64,000 nt of DNA from Streptosporangium roseum DSM 43021 (GTDB lineage: Bacteria; Actinomycetota; Actinomycetes; Streptosporangiales; Streptosporangiaceae): positions 4,650,001 through 4,714,000 of the forward strand of contig NC_013595.1 of NCBI RefSeq assembly GCF_000024865.1. Direction: 5' to 3'. Both the position numbers and the translations under genes were made by a program. Below the pieces are notes generated by a model. It was not told the origin of the DNA, searched no databases, and saw nothing but the letters and a program-made list of their open reading frames with translations. Of the stretch, positions 24,103 to 33,090 are shown in pieces; within the stretch, counting starts at the first letter, position 1; each line of letters starts with the position of its first letter.

Positions 24103-26211
24103 TCAGGGACCGAGTTCGGCCGTGAGGCGCAGGAGCAGCAGGGCGATGTCGTCGCCGCGGCGGCTGGTCTGCTGGGCGTGCCGGATCATGGCGTCGGCCA
24201 CCCCGTCGAGGTGCTGGTCGCCGACGCGCGCCAGCTCGATGCCGAGTTCGGCCAGGGCGTCGTCGAGATCGGTCCCGGGGGTCTCGATCAGGCCGTCGGT
24301 GTAGAGGGCCAGGACGGCGCCGGCCGGCAGGGGGATCTCCGTGCACGGATACCCGGCCTCGGGGTCGAGTCCCAGCAGCAGGCCGCCGGGCACGTCCAGT
24401 ACCCGGACGCCGCCGTCGGGGTGGCGCAGGAGGGGGTAGGGGTGGCCGGCGCGGGCCAGGCACGCCGTGCGGCGGCGCAGGTCGAGCTGGACGTAGACGC
24501 AGGTGGCGAACAGGCCGGGGTCCAGGTCGGCCAGCAGGCGGTTGGTGCGGGCCAGGACCTCGCCGGGACCGGCGCCGGTGGTGGCGTAGGCGCGCACCGC
24601 GGTGCGTAGCTGGCCCATGAGGGCCGCGGCGGTGACGTTGTGCCCTTGGACGTCGCCGATGATGGCGGCGACGGTGTCATCGGTGAGCCGGATGACGTCG
24701 TAGAAGTCGCCTCCGATGTCCATGCCTTCGGTGCTGGGCAGGTAACGGGCGGCCGCGGTCAGGCCGGGCAGCAGGGGAAGGGCGTGGGGCAGCAGGCTTT
24801 CCTGCAGGCACTGGGCGAGCTCCAGTTTGGCGTCGTAGAGACGCGCGCGCTCCAGCGCCTGGGCGATCAGCCCGCCGAGCGAGGTCAGCAGAGCGCGTTC
24901 CTCGACGGTGAAGCGGTGGGGCCGGGAGAAGGCGAGCACGCAGGTGCCGATGGGCCGGCCCGAGGCGATCAGCGGTATGAACGCCCAGGCCGCCATCCCG
25001 TCGTCCGGAGCGACGGCCATCGGGTAGATCTGGTCCAGTTCCTCGTGGGACTCGAAGAAGCTGGGCACCCCGGTGACCATCGTCCGCACGCTCGGGGTGG
25101 GCGAGGTCAGCGGGAGGCGGTCGTACTGCTCGGTGATGTTGGGCGGGTAGCCCCGGTGGCCGGCCACGCGCAGCCGGCCGTCCTCGGCGACCAGCAGGGC
25201 CAGGGCCTGGCCGCCGAAGGCAGGCATGATCTGGTCGGCGACCAGGCCCACCACGTCCTGCACGCCGGCGGCCTCCGTCAACGCGCTCGCCAGATGCAGG
25301 ACGTGGTAGATCGCCCCGACGCGGGTGGGCACCGCCGAGTCGACCGCCGACGTGAGCACCGGGACGTTCTCCGGCTCCACCAGAGCCGGGGTGACGCGCA
25401 CGGTGATGCCGGAGACGGCCGGGTACAGGTCGAAGGTCAGCCATCGGTCCGGAGGGCACAGCGCCACGAACGAGGTCGGCTGCTGACTGATCATCGCTGC
25501 GCGGTAGCGGTCCTCGTACACCGGATCGTTCAGCCAGGGCAGCACCCTCCAGGGCTGGGCGCCGATCAGCCGCCGGGGCGACTCGCCGATCAGCGCGGCT
25601 CCCCGCGGGCTGATGAAGGTGAGGCGGCCGTGGTCGTCCAGGGCGCACACCCCCTCCGGCAGCCGTGCCACCATCGCCTCAAGCCCTCCGGGGGGAACCG
25701 CGCCGGCCGGGACGGGGGCGCGCGGCCCCGGACCCGGCGGGTCCGGCCGGCCGGACTCCTCAAGCGCTCGCGCCAGGCGGGCGGCCGCGGCCGTGAGACG
25801 GTCGCGTTGGCCGGAGGACAGCCGCGAGGGATGGGAGCCGGGCCAGAGCAGGAACATCCCCCCGTAGTCGGCCGTGGCGGTGGCAAGCGGCAGGGCGGCC
25901 ATGCGGAAGTCGTAGGGCAGGGCGAGCGCGATGCCCGGGTAGCAGCGCACCATGTCCTCCTCGCCTCCCACCCACACCAGCCGCCCCTCCCGCGAGGCGT
26001 CGGCCACCGGGACGGGAGCGGTCAGGCTCACCCGCTCCCACGGCCGGGCGAACTCCCGCGGCAACCCCTCCATCACCGTCAGTTCCAGCACCTGGCCGCC
26101 GGGGGCCAGGCGGTAGATCGCTCCCGCGTGGGCGCCGACATCCTCCAGCATGGAGATGAGGTCCCCGGCCAGGCCGTCCCCGCCGTCCGGGGGAAGGAAT
26201 CGTCCCGCCAC
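24103..26211 (-). CDS. GAF/PAS-sensor SpoIIE-family PP2C phosphatase
   Basis: A 702-residue signalling protein. Residues about 1-140 are GAF-like, 170-285 a PAS domain (GVCALDDHGRLTFISPRG), 300-460 a second GAF (VQDVVGLVADQI onward), then a linker helix LELAQCLQESLLP and the SpoIIE/PP2C domain. Metal ligands are visible in GGDFYDV, IIGDVQGHN, LYTDGLIE and RRGDDIAL. The start is GTG 26211; a TGA closes the frame a little upstream. Such proteins dephosphorylate anti-anti-sigma factors. No anti-sigma or STAS gene is adjacent, and no kinase domain is attached. Confidence 0.95.
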   Translation of the reverse strand: MAGRFLPPDGGDGLAGDLISMLEDVGAHAGAIYRLAPGGQVLELTVMEGLPREFARPWERVSLTAPVPVADASREGRLVWVGGEEDMVRCYPGIALALPYDFRMAALPLATATADYGGMFLLWPGSHPSRLSSGQRDRLTAAAARLARALEESGRPDPPGPGPRAPVPAGAVPPGGLEAMVARLPEGVCALDDHGRLTFISPRGAALIGESPRRLIGAQPWRVLPWLNDPVYEDRYRAAMISQQPTSFVALCPPDRWLTFDLYPAVSGITVRVTPALVEPENVPVLTSAVDSAVPTRVGAIYHVLHLASALTEAAGVQDVVGLVADQIMPAFGGQALALLVAEDGRLRVAGHRGYPPNITEQYDRLPLTSPTPSVRTMVTGVPSFFESHEELDQIYPMAVAPDDGMAAWAFIPLIASGRPIGTCVLAFSRPHRFTVEERALLTSLGGLIAQALERARLYDAKLELAQCLQESLLPHALPLLPGLTAAARYLPSTEGMDIGGDFYDVIRLTDDTVAAIIGDVQGHNVTAAALMGQLRTAVRAYATTGAGPGEVLARTNRLLADLDPGLFATCVYVQLDLRRRTACLARAGHPYPLLRHPDGGVRVLDVPGGLLLGLDPEAGYPCTEIPLPAGAVLALYTDGLIETPGTDLDDALAELGIELARVGDQHLDGVADAMIRHAQQTSRRGDDIALLLLRLTAELGP

Positions 26212-26446
26212 GGTCAGCGCCTCATTCCCCGGCCCGCGACCGCGGGGCGATCATGTCGCCTCGCCGCCGCAGGCCGACTCCCCGGCCGGCGACAGGACGG
26301 CCAGGCGTTGCTTCCCGCCCTGTCGATCGACGTGACTTAACGCACATATATGGACGATACCTTCGCTGACCAGCAGTTTTGGAAACTCTTCCCCCAGGCC
26401 GGGGCCGGAGTCCCGAGATCGCCGGTCGGCGGAGTAGAACGGTCCC

Positions 26447-26815
26447 ATGACAGATCTCAGCCGCGTCACCGCGTGGATCGACGGCTACCTCCAGGCATGG
26501 AACTCCAACGATCCGGCGCACATCGGCGCCCTTTTCACCGAGGACGCCGAGTACTACACCGCGCCGTTCCGGCCGCCCTGGCGGGGCCGCGGCCGGATCG
26601 TCGAGAGCTGGCTGGCGGACCGGGACGAGCCTGGTGAGACCGTGTTCGACTGGCGTCCGGTGACCGTCACCGACGAGGTGGCGATCGTCCAGGGGACCAC
26701 CGCCTACCCGGACCGCACGTACAGCAACCTGTGGGTGATCCGGCTTGACGCCGATGGCCGCTGCCGCGAGTTCACCGAGTGGTGGATGGAACACCCCGCC
26801 CCCGCGGCCGGGTGA
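26447..26815 (+). CDS. SnoaL-like/NTF2-fold protein
   Basis: A 122-residue NTF2-fold protein: N-terminal helix VTAWIDGYLQAWNSNDPAHI, the LFTEDAEYY block, RGRGRIVESWL, and beta strands ending FTEWWMEHP. The family includes polyketide cyclases, hydrolases and ligand-binding proteins. It is divergent from the SpoIIE gene and far from the PKS, so no specific role is assigned. Its transcript probably ends at the hairpin 26960-27000. Confidence 0.9.
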   Translation: MTDLSRVTAWIDGYLQAWNSNDPAHIGALFTEDAEYYTAPFRPPWRGRGRIVESWLADRDEPGETVFDWRPVTVTDEVAIVQGTTAYPDRTYSNLWVIRLDADGRCREFTEWWMEHPAPAAG

Positions 26816-26838
26816 ACGGCGGCCGGGCACGGCAGGTC

Positions 26839-26931
26839 CTCCGAGGTGGCAGGCGGAAACCGGCGCCGGTGAGCGTTCTCCGAGGTGGCACGCGAAGCCC
26901 GGCGTCGCGGGTGAGCGTCCTCCGAGGTGGC
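26839..26931. repeat. Three short direct repeats
   Basis: CTCCGAGGTGGC occurs at 26839-26850, 26878-26889 and 26920-26931, at 39- and 42-base steps. The last two copies share an upstream GGTGAGCGT. They lie in the non-coding gap between two convergent genes. Confidence 0.8.
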
Positions 26932-26959
26932 GGCCGCGCACCCGCCGCGCCGGCGGACG

Positions 26960-27000
26960 CCGCCGTACGGGCGGCCGGGGGCGCGCCGCCCGTACGGCGG
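26960..27000. terminator. Bidirectional terminator hairpin
   Basis: Sixteen-base arms CCGCCGTACGGGCGGC (26960-26975) and its exact complement (26985-27000) enclose a 9-base loop. It lies between the convergent SnoaL-like and acyl-CoA synthetase genes. Confidence 0.9.
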
Positions 27001-27016
27001 ATGACGTCCCGGGGTC

Positions 27017-28621
27017 TCAGCGCCCGGCGCCCGCGCCGGCGATCCGGTCCGCGAGCTCGCCGTGCCGCTCCCGGAGCTCACGCTTGAGGATCTTGCCGCT
27101 CGGGTTCTTCGGGAGCGCGTCGACGAACGCGAACGCCTTGGGGACCTTGAACGGCGCCAGCCGTTCACGGGCGTGCGCCCGCAGCTCCTCCTCGGTGACG
27201 GCCGCACCGGCCTTGGCCACCACGATCGCGACGACCGCCTCGATCCAGCTCGGGTGCCTGACCCCGACGACCGCCACCTCGGCGACGGCGGGGTGTTCGT
27301 AGATCGTCTCCTCGACCTCGCGGCTGGCGACGTTCTCCCCGCCGGTCTTGATCATGTCCTTGATCCGGTCGACGACGGTGAGGTAGCCCTCCTCGTCCAT
27401 GGTCCCCAGGTCGCCGGAGTGGAACCAGCCGCCGCGGAACGCCTCGGCGGTCTTCTCCGGGTCGTCGAGGTATTCGAGGATGGCGTGCGGGCTCCGGTGG
27501 ACGATCTCCCCGATCTCGCCGGCGGGCACGTCCCGGCCCTCGGCGTCCACGACGCGGGTCTCCACGTTCAGGGCGGCCTGACCGGCGGATCCGGCCTTGC
27601 GGATCTGGTCCTCGGGCTGGAGCATGACGGCGACGGGCGCCATCTCCGTCTGGCCGTAGAAGTTCCACAGGCGCACGCCGGGCAGCCGCTCGCCGATCTC
27701 CCGGAGCACCTCCACGGGCATGATCGCCGCTCCGTAGTAGCCCTTGCGCAGCGAGGAGAGGTCGCGCCTGTCGAAGTCCGGGTGGCGCAGCAGGGCGATC
27801 CAGACCGTGGGCGGCGCGAAGAACTTGGTCACCCGGTGGCTCTCGATCGCGGCGAGCACCGCGGCCGGGTCCGGGCCGGGCAGGATGACGCTGGAGGCTC
27901 CGAGCTGGATGTCGGGCACCAGGAAGCAGTGCTGCTGCGCGCAGTGGAACAGCGGCATCGAGTGCAGCTCGACGTCGTCGCGGTCCATGCCGCCGTCGAT
28001 GACGCAGCTGCCGTACTGGGCGATCAGCGCGGCGTGGGACAGCACCGCGCCCTTGGGGCGCGACTCGGTGCCCGAGGTGTAGAGGATCTGGGCCGGGCCG
28101 TCCGGCGCGATGGGCACCGCGGGCTCGCGGGAGTCCCGGTGGTCCAGCAGGGCCGAGAACGGCTCCCAGTCTCCGGCCGCCTCGCCGTACACGATCCGGG
28201 TCCGCAGGCGGTCCGTCGCCTTGATCGCCTCTTCGGCGACCGGCAGGAGTTCATCCTGCGCGATCAGGGCGACGGCCGAGGAGTGGCCGACGACGTATCC
28301 GACCTCCTCGCCCCGGAGCATGAAGTTGATCGGCACCAGTACGGCGCCCGCCCGGGCGACGGCGAAGATCGTCTGGACGTACGCGACGCTGTTGCGCGAG
28401 AGCACCGCCACCCGGTCGCCGGGGCGCACTCCCCTTTCCAGGAGCGCGTTGGCGATCCTGGAGGCGTCCTCGTCGAGCTGGGCGTAGGTACGGCCGCTCG
28501 CGCCGTCCGACACGGCGAGCCGGTGGGGATGGCGCCGGGCGGACCGGCGGAGCAGGTCGGCCAGCGATTGGCGGCGGGCGAGCGCGACATCCGCCCGCTC
28601 CGGGGCTCCGGCAAGAGACAT
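27017..28621 (-). CDS. Acyl-CoA synthetase (AMP-binding)
   Basis: A 534-residue ANL-superfamily enzyme. The P-loop is ILYTSGTESRPKGAVLSH, followed by NFYGQTEM, the A8 hinge SGDLGTMDEEGYLTVVDRIKD and the C-terminal catalytic lysine region PKNPSGKILKREL. It resembles fatty or aromatic acyl-CoA ligases of class I. The start is placed at ATG 28621 (MSLAGAPERAD) with GGAG seven bases upstream. A longer frame to 28720 would read through the operator at 28636-28650. It activates a carboxylate to its CoA thioester through an acyl-adenylate. Confidence 0.93.
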   Translation of the reverse strand: MSLAGAPERADVALARRQSLADLLRRSARRHPHRLAVSDGASGRTYAQLDEDASRIANALLERGVRPGDRVAVLSRNSVAYVQTIFAVARAGAVLVPINFMLRGEEVGYVVGHSSAVALIAQDELLPVAEEAIKATDRLRTRIVYGEAAGDWEPFSALLDHRDSREPAVPIAPDGPAQILYTSGTESRPKGAVLSHAALIAQYGSCVIDGGMDRDDVELHSMPLFHCAQQHCFLVPDIQLGASSVILPGPDPAAVLAAIESHRVTKFFAPPTVWIALLRHPDFDRRDLSSLRKGYYGAAIMPVEVLREIGERLPGVRLWNFYGQTEMAPVAVMLQPEDQIRKAGSAGQAALNVETRVVDAEGRDVPAGEIGEIVHRSPHAILEYLDDPEKTAEAFRGGWFHSGDLGTMDEEGYLTVVDRIKDMIKTGGENVASREVEETIYEHPAVAEVAVVGVRHPSWIEAVVAIVVAKAGAAVTEEELRAHARERLAPFKVPKAFAFVDALPKNPSGKILKRELRERHGELADRIAGAGAGR

Positions 28622-28635
28622 GGGCTTCTCCAGAG

Positions 28636-28650
28636 TGTCTGCTACAGACA
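28636..28650. promoter_or_regulatory. Operator-like palindrome upstream of acyl-CoA synthetase gene
   Basis: TGTCTG-CTA-CAGACA is a perfect 6-3-6 palindrome lying 15 bases before the ATG at 28621, where it could overlap the transcription start. The dyad suggests a dimeric repressor such as a TetR-family FadR; no regulator gene is adjacent. Confidence 0.6.
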
Positions 28651-28732
28651 AAACTTCTGGTAAGCGTAGCGATATCCACCCTTTCCTGGCGCGCAGCGGC
28701 TTTTGACCGGCGCCTGCCACCCGGACACGGAG

Positions 28733-28768
28733 CCGCCGGGTGGCGGGGAGATCCCCGCCACCCGGCGG
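28733..28768 (-). terminator. Terminator hairpin after S8 peptidase gene
   Basis: Sixteen-base arms (28733-28748 and 28753-28768) pair perfectly around an AGAT loop, about 20 bases past the peptidase stop. Confidence 0.85.
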
Positions 28769-28789
28769 ACTCTTCGGTCAGCGGGCGGT

Positions 28790-31700
28790 TCAGCGCAGGT
28801 TGAACAGGCGGGTGCTGGTCTGCTTGAGGCGGTTGCCCTCGGCGTCCCAGGCTTCGACCTTCAGGCTGACCGCGCCCTTGGTGTCGCGCAGGGACGGGTA
28901 GCGGGTGCTGGCGGTGTAGGCGCCGTCACGGTCGCGCTTGACCGGGACGGGCGTCCACTTGGCGCCGTCGTCGGTGCTCATCCACAGCTTGAGCCCGGCG
29001 ATCTTCGGCATCTTCGCCGCGGACGGCGAGTGGTAGGCCTCGACGGTGAACGTGTGGGATCGGCCGGCGCGGACGGTGTTGTCCATCGCCAGGGTGTCGC
29101 CCAGGTCGTAGCCGGCGAAGACGACCGGGGTGGGCCGGCACTGCTCGGTGACTCCCTCGATGATCCAATACTTGCAGAACGATCCCGGCAGCACGTGTTC
29201 CTTGGCCGGCGGGGCGCGGAACGTCCACTCGGTGTCGTGCTGGGCGTTCTTCGCGGTCAGCCGGTAGGTGCCGGCGCCCTCGGGCAGGGTGAACGCGGGG
29301 AGGTTGTCCAGGCCGGGCACCGTGACGCGCGGGATCTCCTTGCTGTCCCGATAGAGGTGGAGATCGTAGTCCGGGGTGAGGAGCGAGTCGGACTTCCAGA
29401 ATCCGTCGCTGGTCGGATGCTTGTCGGGTGTGCCTGCCGGGGCGAACTCGGCCCAGAGGGTGTCACCCTGCACGCAGATCGTGCACACCAGGTCGATGCC
29501 CATCGTGGTGAGCGGCGGCGCGTCCTTGTCGGCCATCGCGTAGACCTTCTCCGACGCGGTGAAGGCGCCCGGCGTCAGGCCGGCGGTGAACCACTGCTGC
29601 CGGGTACGGCCGGGACGGTCGAGCTTCTCGACGCGGAACCGGGTCTCGAAGGGCACCGTCCCGTCGAGGCTGGCGGAGCTCATGCCGTGCGAGTTGATGA
29701 CCTCGGGATCGATGGGCCCGACCCAATCGGTCCTGCTGGTCGGGCCGGTGAAGGCCACCGGCGACCACATCGAGGTGGCCGTCACCGTGGTCGCCACGTC
29801 GTCCTGCTTGTAGATCATGCGCCAGTTGTTGTGGCTGGTCGGCTGGGTGGCATGGATGTCCATGTCGACCTGGGCGAGCTGCTTGCCGGTGAAGGTGTAG
29901 TGCAGGGACTTCGGCACGCTGCCCTCGGCGTACGGCTTGAGGAAGTAGGAGTAGGGCGTTTCCGGTGTGCCGGTCACCCGGACGCTGACCGGTTCGCTCG
30001 CGAGCCGGGCGCGCAGCTCCAGTCCCTCCTTGTTCGACAGGGAGACGTTCGGGATACCGACGGGCTTGGGATCGCCGGTGTTGATCTTCTGGTAGATGTT
30101 GACCGGAAGGGAGCAGGAGCCGCTCTTTGACGGGAAGAGCGCCAATCCGGCCGCACCGGCCTCACGGATGGGGATGATCTGGGTGATCATGGTGGAGCAG
30201 CTCAAGTCATAGTTGGCCGTGGATCCCGTCTCCATGAGGACGAGCTTGCCGCGCAGGTCCTTCCCGGCGAGGTCCTCGGGCCGGCCCTCGCCGACGTCGA
30301 TGAGCGGCAGGTTCTGCGTCCCGCTGAACGGCCTCCAGTCGGGCAGTTCGTTCTGGCGTTGGCCGTCCGAGAAGCCCTGGTGCTGGGGGGCAACCGGATC
30401 CAGGGTGATCGGCTTGCGCTTGCCCGCGCTCATGGTGACCTGGGCCTGTCCCAGCGTCCACTGGCCGGAGAAGCGGAACTTGCCCTTGGTGACGGGCTTG
30501 GTGGGGGTGACCCAGAGCTTCGCCCATGCGCTGGCCGACGAGCCCGGGGTCATTTGGGTGGCGTATGTCAGGCCGTTGGCGATGGTCCGCTGGGTGGCGG
30601 CGACCCAGAAGTTGTTCAGCGGCTCGGCGGGCTTCGGGGTGCTGAAGCGGACCTGGGAGGCCTGCCGGGCGTCGAGCGTGATCTCGGTGTCACCGGTGAC
30701 GGTGACCTCCGGGTTGATCAGCAACGTCTCGTTGAGCCGGTCGTCGGAGTCCACCGCGGCCACCAGCTGCATCACCGAGTGCGTGCCGACCGGAACCCGG
30801 GTGATCGTGATCCCCTCGTCCGACACCACGGTGCCGTCGATGTATCCCTTCGCGCCGCCGACGTCGAGGGTCTGCTGGTACCAGGGCGAGACGGGTTTGC
30901 CGTCCCTGCCGATGGTGCGGACGGTGAGCTGGACGAGCGGAGCCTCGCGCACCGTGCCCACCGGGGTGGTCAGCCGGACGCCGTCGGCCTCGGCCGTCAC
31001 GGCGCCGGTGTAGGTGCCGAACTCCAGGCCGGCGGTGTCGAGGGTGACGGTCGCCGTGGCGGTGCCGTTCGCGGGCACGGTGAGGGTCGGATCGGTGCTC
31101 AGCCTGCCTTCCACCGCGGTCCCGCCGACGGTGCGCAGGGCGGGGGTGAGCGTGAGGGTGACCGGCTGGTCGGTGAGGTTGCTGTAGGAGAGCTCCCGCT
31201 GCAGGGTCTCACCCTCCTCGGTCACCGAGCCGAAGTCGATCCCGCCGGTGGTGGCGAAGACCCGCTGGGTGTACGCCTTGGCGAGGTCCACCCGCCCGGC
31301 GCCCTGCTCGTACACGGTGAAGCCGTCGTCCTTGGAAGTGGACATCAGCGCGGCCTTGAGCAGCGGCCCCTTCCAGTCGGGGTGCTGCTGCGCCATGATC
31401 GCCGCCGCGCCCGCCACGTGCGGCGTGGCCATCGAGGTGCCGGACGCCTCGGTGTAGCGGTCGTCGACGGGGGTGCCCATCGTGGTGCCCGTGGCGCGGG
31501 CGGCGGCGATGTCCACACCGGGCGCGGCGATGTCGGGCTTGAGCCCCGAGTCGCCGAACCGCGGCCCCCGGCCGGAGAAGTAGGCCATCTGGTCCTGCTT
31601 GTCGACCGCGGCGACGGTGAGCGCGGCCTCGGCCGCGCCGGGCAGGGCCACGGTCCCGGGGAGGGCGCCGGAGTTGCCCGCCGCGATGACGAACAGGGTG

Positions 31701-32791
31701 CCGGTGGACGCGCTCAGGTCGTTGACCGCCTGGCTGATCGGGTCGGTGCCGTCGCTGGGGCCGGCGCCCAGGCTCATGCTGACGACCTTGGAGCCGCTGT
31801 TGGCGGCCCACTCCATACCCTCGATGATCCAGGAGTCCTGGCCGGAGCCGTCGTCGGCCAGCACCTTGCCGACGACCAGCTGCGCGCCCGGCGCGACTCC
31901 CTTGTACTTGCCGCCGGACGCGGCTCCGGAGCCGGCGATGGTGGAGGCCACGTGGGTGCCGTGCCCGTGGCCGTCCGTGACCGGCGCGTCGGGGACGAAG
32001 GACTGGGAGGTGGCGATCTTCCCTGCGAAGTCGGGGTGGGTGGCGTCGATGCCGGTGTCCAGCACCGCGACCTTCACCCCGGTGCCGTCGTGGCCGCCGG
32101 CCCAGGCCTGCGGCGCGCCGATCATGGCCACGCTCTCGTCCAGGACGGCCTTGACCTTGCCGTCCAGCCACAGCTTGGCGATCCCGCCGCTCAGCGTGTC
32201 GGACGCTTTCAGACCGGCTGAGGGGGCGGTCCGTACGGCTTCCCAGAACGTCCCCGCCTCCGCCTTGGTGACGTTCACGGCGGAGGCGTGGATGCTGTCC
32301 AGCGTCTTGGTGGGGACGCTGGCCGGGATCTCGTCGGCAGCCCGCTTGAGGGTGGCGCCCTCGCGGTCCTTCGGGTACTGCACGATCACCGGGACCTGCT
32401 TGGTCCGGTCGTCGGCGTAGCCGTTCTCCGCCAGATATCTGACGTCGAACAGCCGCCGGTCCAGCCGCCCCGCCTGAATGGCGGGCATCGCGTCGGTGGG
32501 CAGGACGTAGACGCCCTCGGGAGTGGTCCGGGTGACCAGCCGCGGCCGGCGGCCGTCCGAGCGGGCGGCGGGTTCGGTCTTCACGTCGAAGCGGTCGGCT
32601 GCGGCCTGGGTGAGCGTGACCTTGTCACCGGTGACCAGGGTGATGACGTGCGGGCCCGGGCCGACACCCTGGAGTGTGACGGGAGCCGCCGGGGGCGGCT
32701 GCGCCGGCCCGGCGGCCAGTGCCGCCGGCGTCTGCGGCAGCGCGGTCGCGGCCAGTGCGAGGAGTGAGGTCAGCAGGACGGTGCGTTTCAC
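28790..32791 (-). CDS. Secreted S8 (subtilisin-like) serine peptidase
   Basis: A 1333-residue exported protease. The start is GTG 32791 with GGGAGGA just upstream, giving the signal peptide VKRTVLLTSLLALAATALP; the open frame extends to 32845 but without support. The catalytic triad is visible as Asp245 (AVLDTGIDATHPDF), His280 (GHGTHVAS) and Ser453 (ASGTSMATPHVAG). The long C-terminal part holds beta-rich domains and a PA-like insert (residues about 850-1000), as in large Streptomyces subtilisins. It is transcribed alone and ends at a strong hairpin. It likely degrades extracellular protein. Confidence 0.96.
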   Translation of the reverse strand: MKRTVLLTSLLALAATALPQTPAALAAGPAQPPPAAPVTLQGVGPGPHVITLVTGDKVTLTQAAADRFDVKTEPAARSDGRRPRLVTRTTPEGVYVLPTDAMPAIQAGRLDRRLFDVRYLAENGYADDRTKQVPVIVQYPKDREGATLKRAADEIPASVPTKTLDSIHASAVNVTKAEAGTFWEAVRTAPSAGLKASDTLSGGIAKLWLDGKVKAVLDESVAMIGAPQAWAGGHDGTGVKVAVLDTGIDATHPDFAGKIATSQSFVPDAPVTDGHGHGTHVASTIAGSGAASGGKYKGVAPGAQLVVGKVLADDGSGQDSWIIEGMEWAANSGSKVVSMSLGAGPSDGTDPISQAVNDLSASTGTLFVIAAGNSGALPGTVALPGAAEAALTVAAVDKQDQMAYFSGRGPRFGDSGLKPDIAAPGVDIAAARATGTTMGTPVDDRYTEASGTSMATPHVAGAAAIMAQQHPDWKGPLLKAALMSTSKDDGFTVYEQGAGRVDLAKAYTQRVFATTGGIDFGSVTEEGETLQRELSYSNLTDQPVTLTLTPALRTVGGTAVEGRLSTDPTLTVPANGTATATVTLDTAGLEFGTYTGAVTAEADGVRLTTPVGTVREAPLVQLTVRTIGRDGKPVSPWYQQTLDVGGAKGYIDGTVVSDEGITITRVPVGTHSVMQLVAAVDSDDRLNETLLINPEVTVTGDTEITLDARQASQVRFSTPKPAEPLNNFWVAATQRTIANGLTYATQMTPGSSASAWAKLWVTPTKPVTKGKFRFSGQWTLGQAQVTMSAGKRKPITLDPVAPQHQGFSDGQRQNELPDWRPFSGTQNLPLIDVGEGRPEDLAGKDLRGKLVLMETGSTANYDLSCSTMITQIIPIREAGAAGLALFPSKSGSCSLPVNIYQKINTGDPKPVGIPNVSLSNKEGLELRARLASEPVSVRVTGTPETPYSYFLKPYAEGSVPKSLHYTFTGKQLAQVDMDIHATQPTSHNNWRMIYKQDDVATTVTATSMWSPVAFTGPTSRTDWVGPIDPEVINSHGMSSASLDGTVPFETRFRVEKLDRPGRTRQQWFTAGLTPGAFTASEKVYAMADKDAPPLTTMGIDLVCTICVQGDTLWAEFAPAGTPDKHPTSDGFWKSDSLLTPDYDLHLYRDSKEIPRVTVPGLDNLPAFTLPEGAGTYRLTAKNAQHDTEWTFRAPPAKEHVLPGSFCKYWIIEGVTEQCRPTPVVFAGYDLGDTLAMDNTVRAGRSHTFTVEAYHSPSAAKMPKIAGLKLWMSTDDGAKWTPVPVKRDRDGAYTASTRYPSLRDTKGAVSLKVEAWDAEGNRLKQTSTRLFNLR

Positions 32792-32891
32792 GCGGTCCTC
32801 CCAGGGGGTGACGGCCGGAATCCGTTCTCGGACATGGCGGGGCACTGCCTTTCTGCGTGATCACGATGAGGGGAGAGCGGGGAGAGCGGGA

Positions 32892-33017
32892 TCACAGGGG
32901 CTCGAATCCCTCGGGGAGCCGGGGTGCTACGGCGACCGGTTGGGTCACCTCTTCGGACTGCGCCTCGTGGCCGGGGCCCTCGTCCGATGTGGGCTCGGGC
33001 GCATCCTGGTCAGACAT
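32892..33017 (-). CDS. Possible 41-residue peptide, function unknown
   Basis: A short frame beginning MSDQDAPEPTSDEGPGHEA and ending RLPEGFEPL. It is strongly acidic, Pro-rich, has no Cys and no hydrophobic segment. It lies between the LAL regulator gene and the S8 peptidase gene on the same strand, in a gap that otherwise has no gene. The ribosome site is weak (a G-run about 18 bases upstream). It could be a regulatory peptide, a peptide precursor, or a chance frame; I do not recognise it. Confidence 0.35.
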   Translation of the reverse strand: MSDQDAPEPTSDEGPGHEAQSEEVTQPVAVAPRLPEGFEPL

Positions 33018-33090
33018 GAGGCAAGCATCGTCGCGACCCCCTCGCGGGGGTATGGGGTGACAGATGGGGTAAACGCCCCAACTTTCCCGA

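Noticed and set aside
26839..26931. CRISPR array
   Set aside because: Only three copies of a 12-bp motif, spacers too short and partly similar, and no cas genes.
27062..28663. 533-codon plus-strand frame opposite the acyl-CoA synthetase
   Set aside because: Antisense shadow with low-complexity composition and no motifs.
30359..32221. 620-codon plus-strand frame opposite the S8 peptidase
   Set aside because: Shadow of the peptidase gene, whose catalytic triad is intact on the minus strand.
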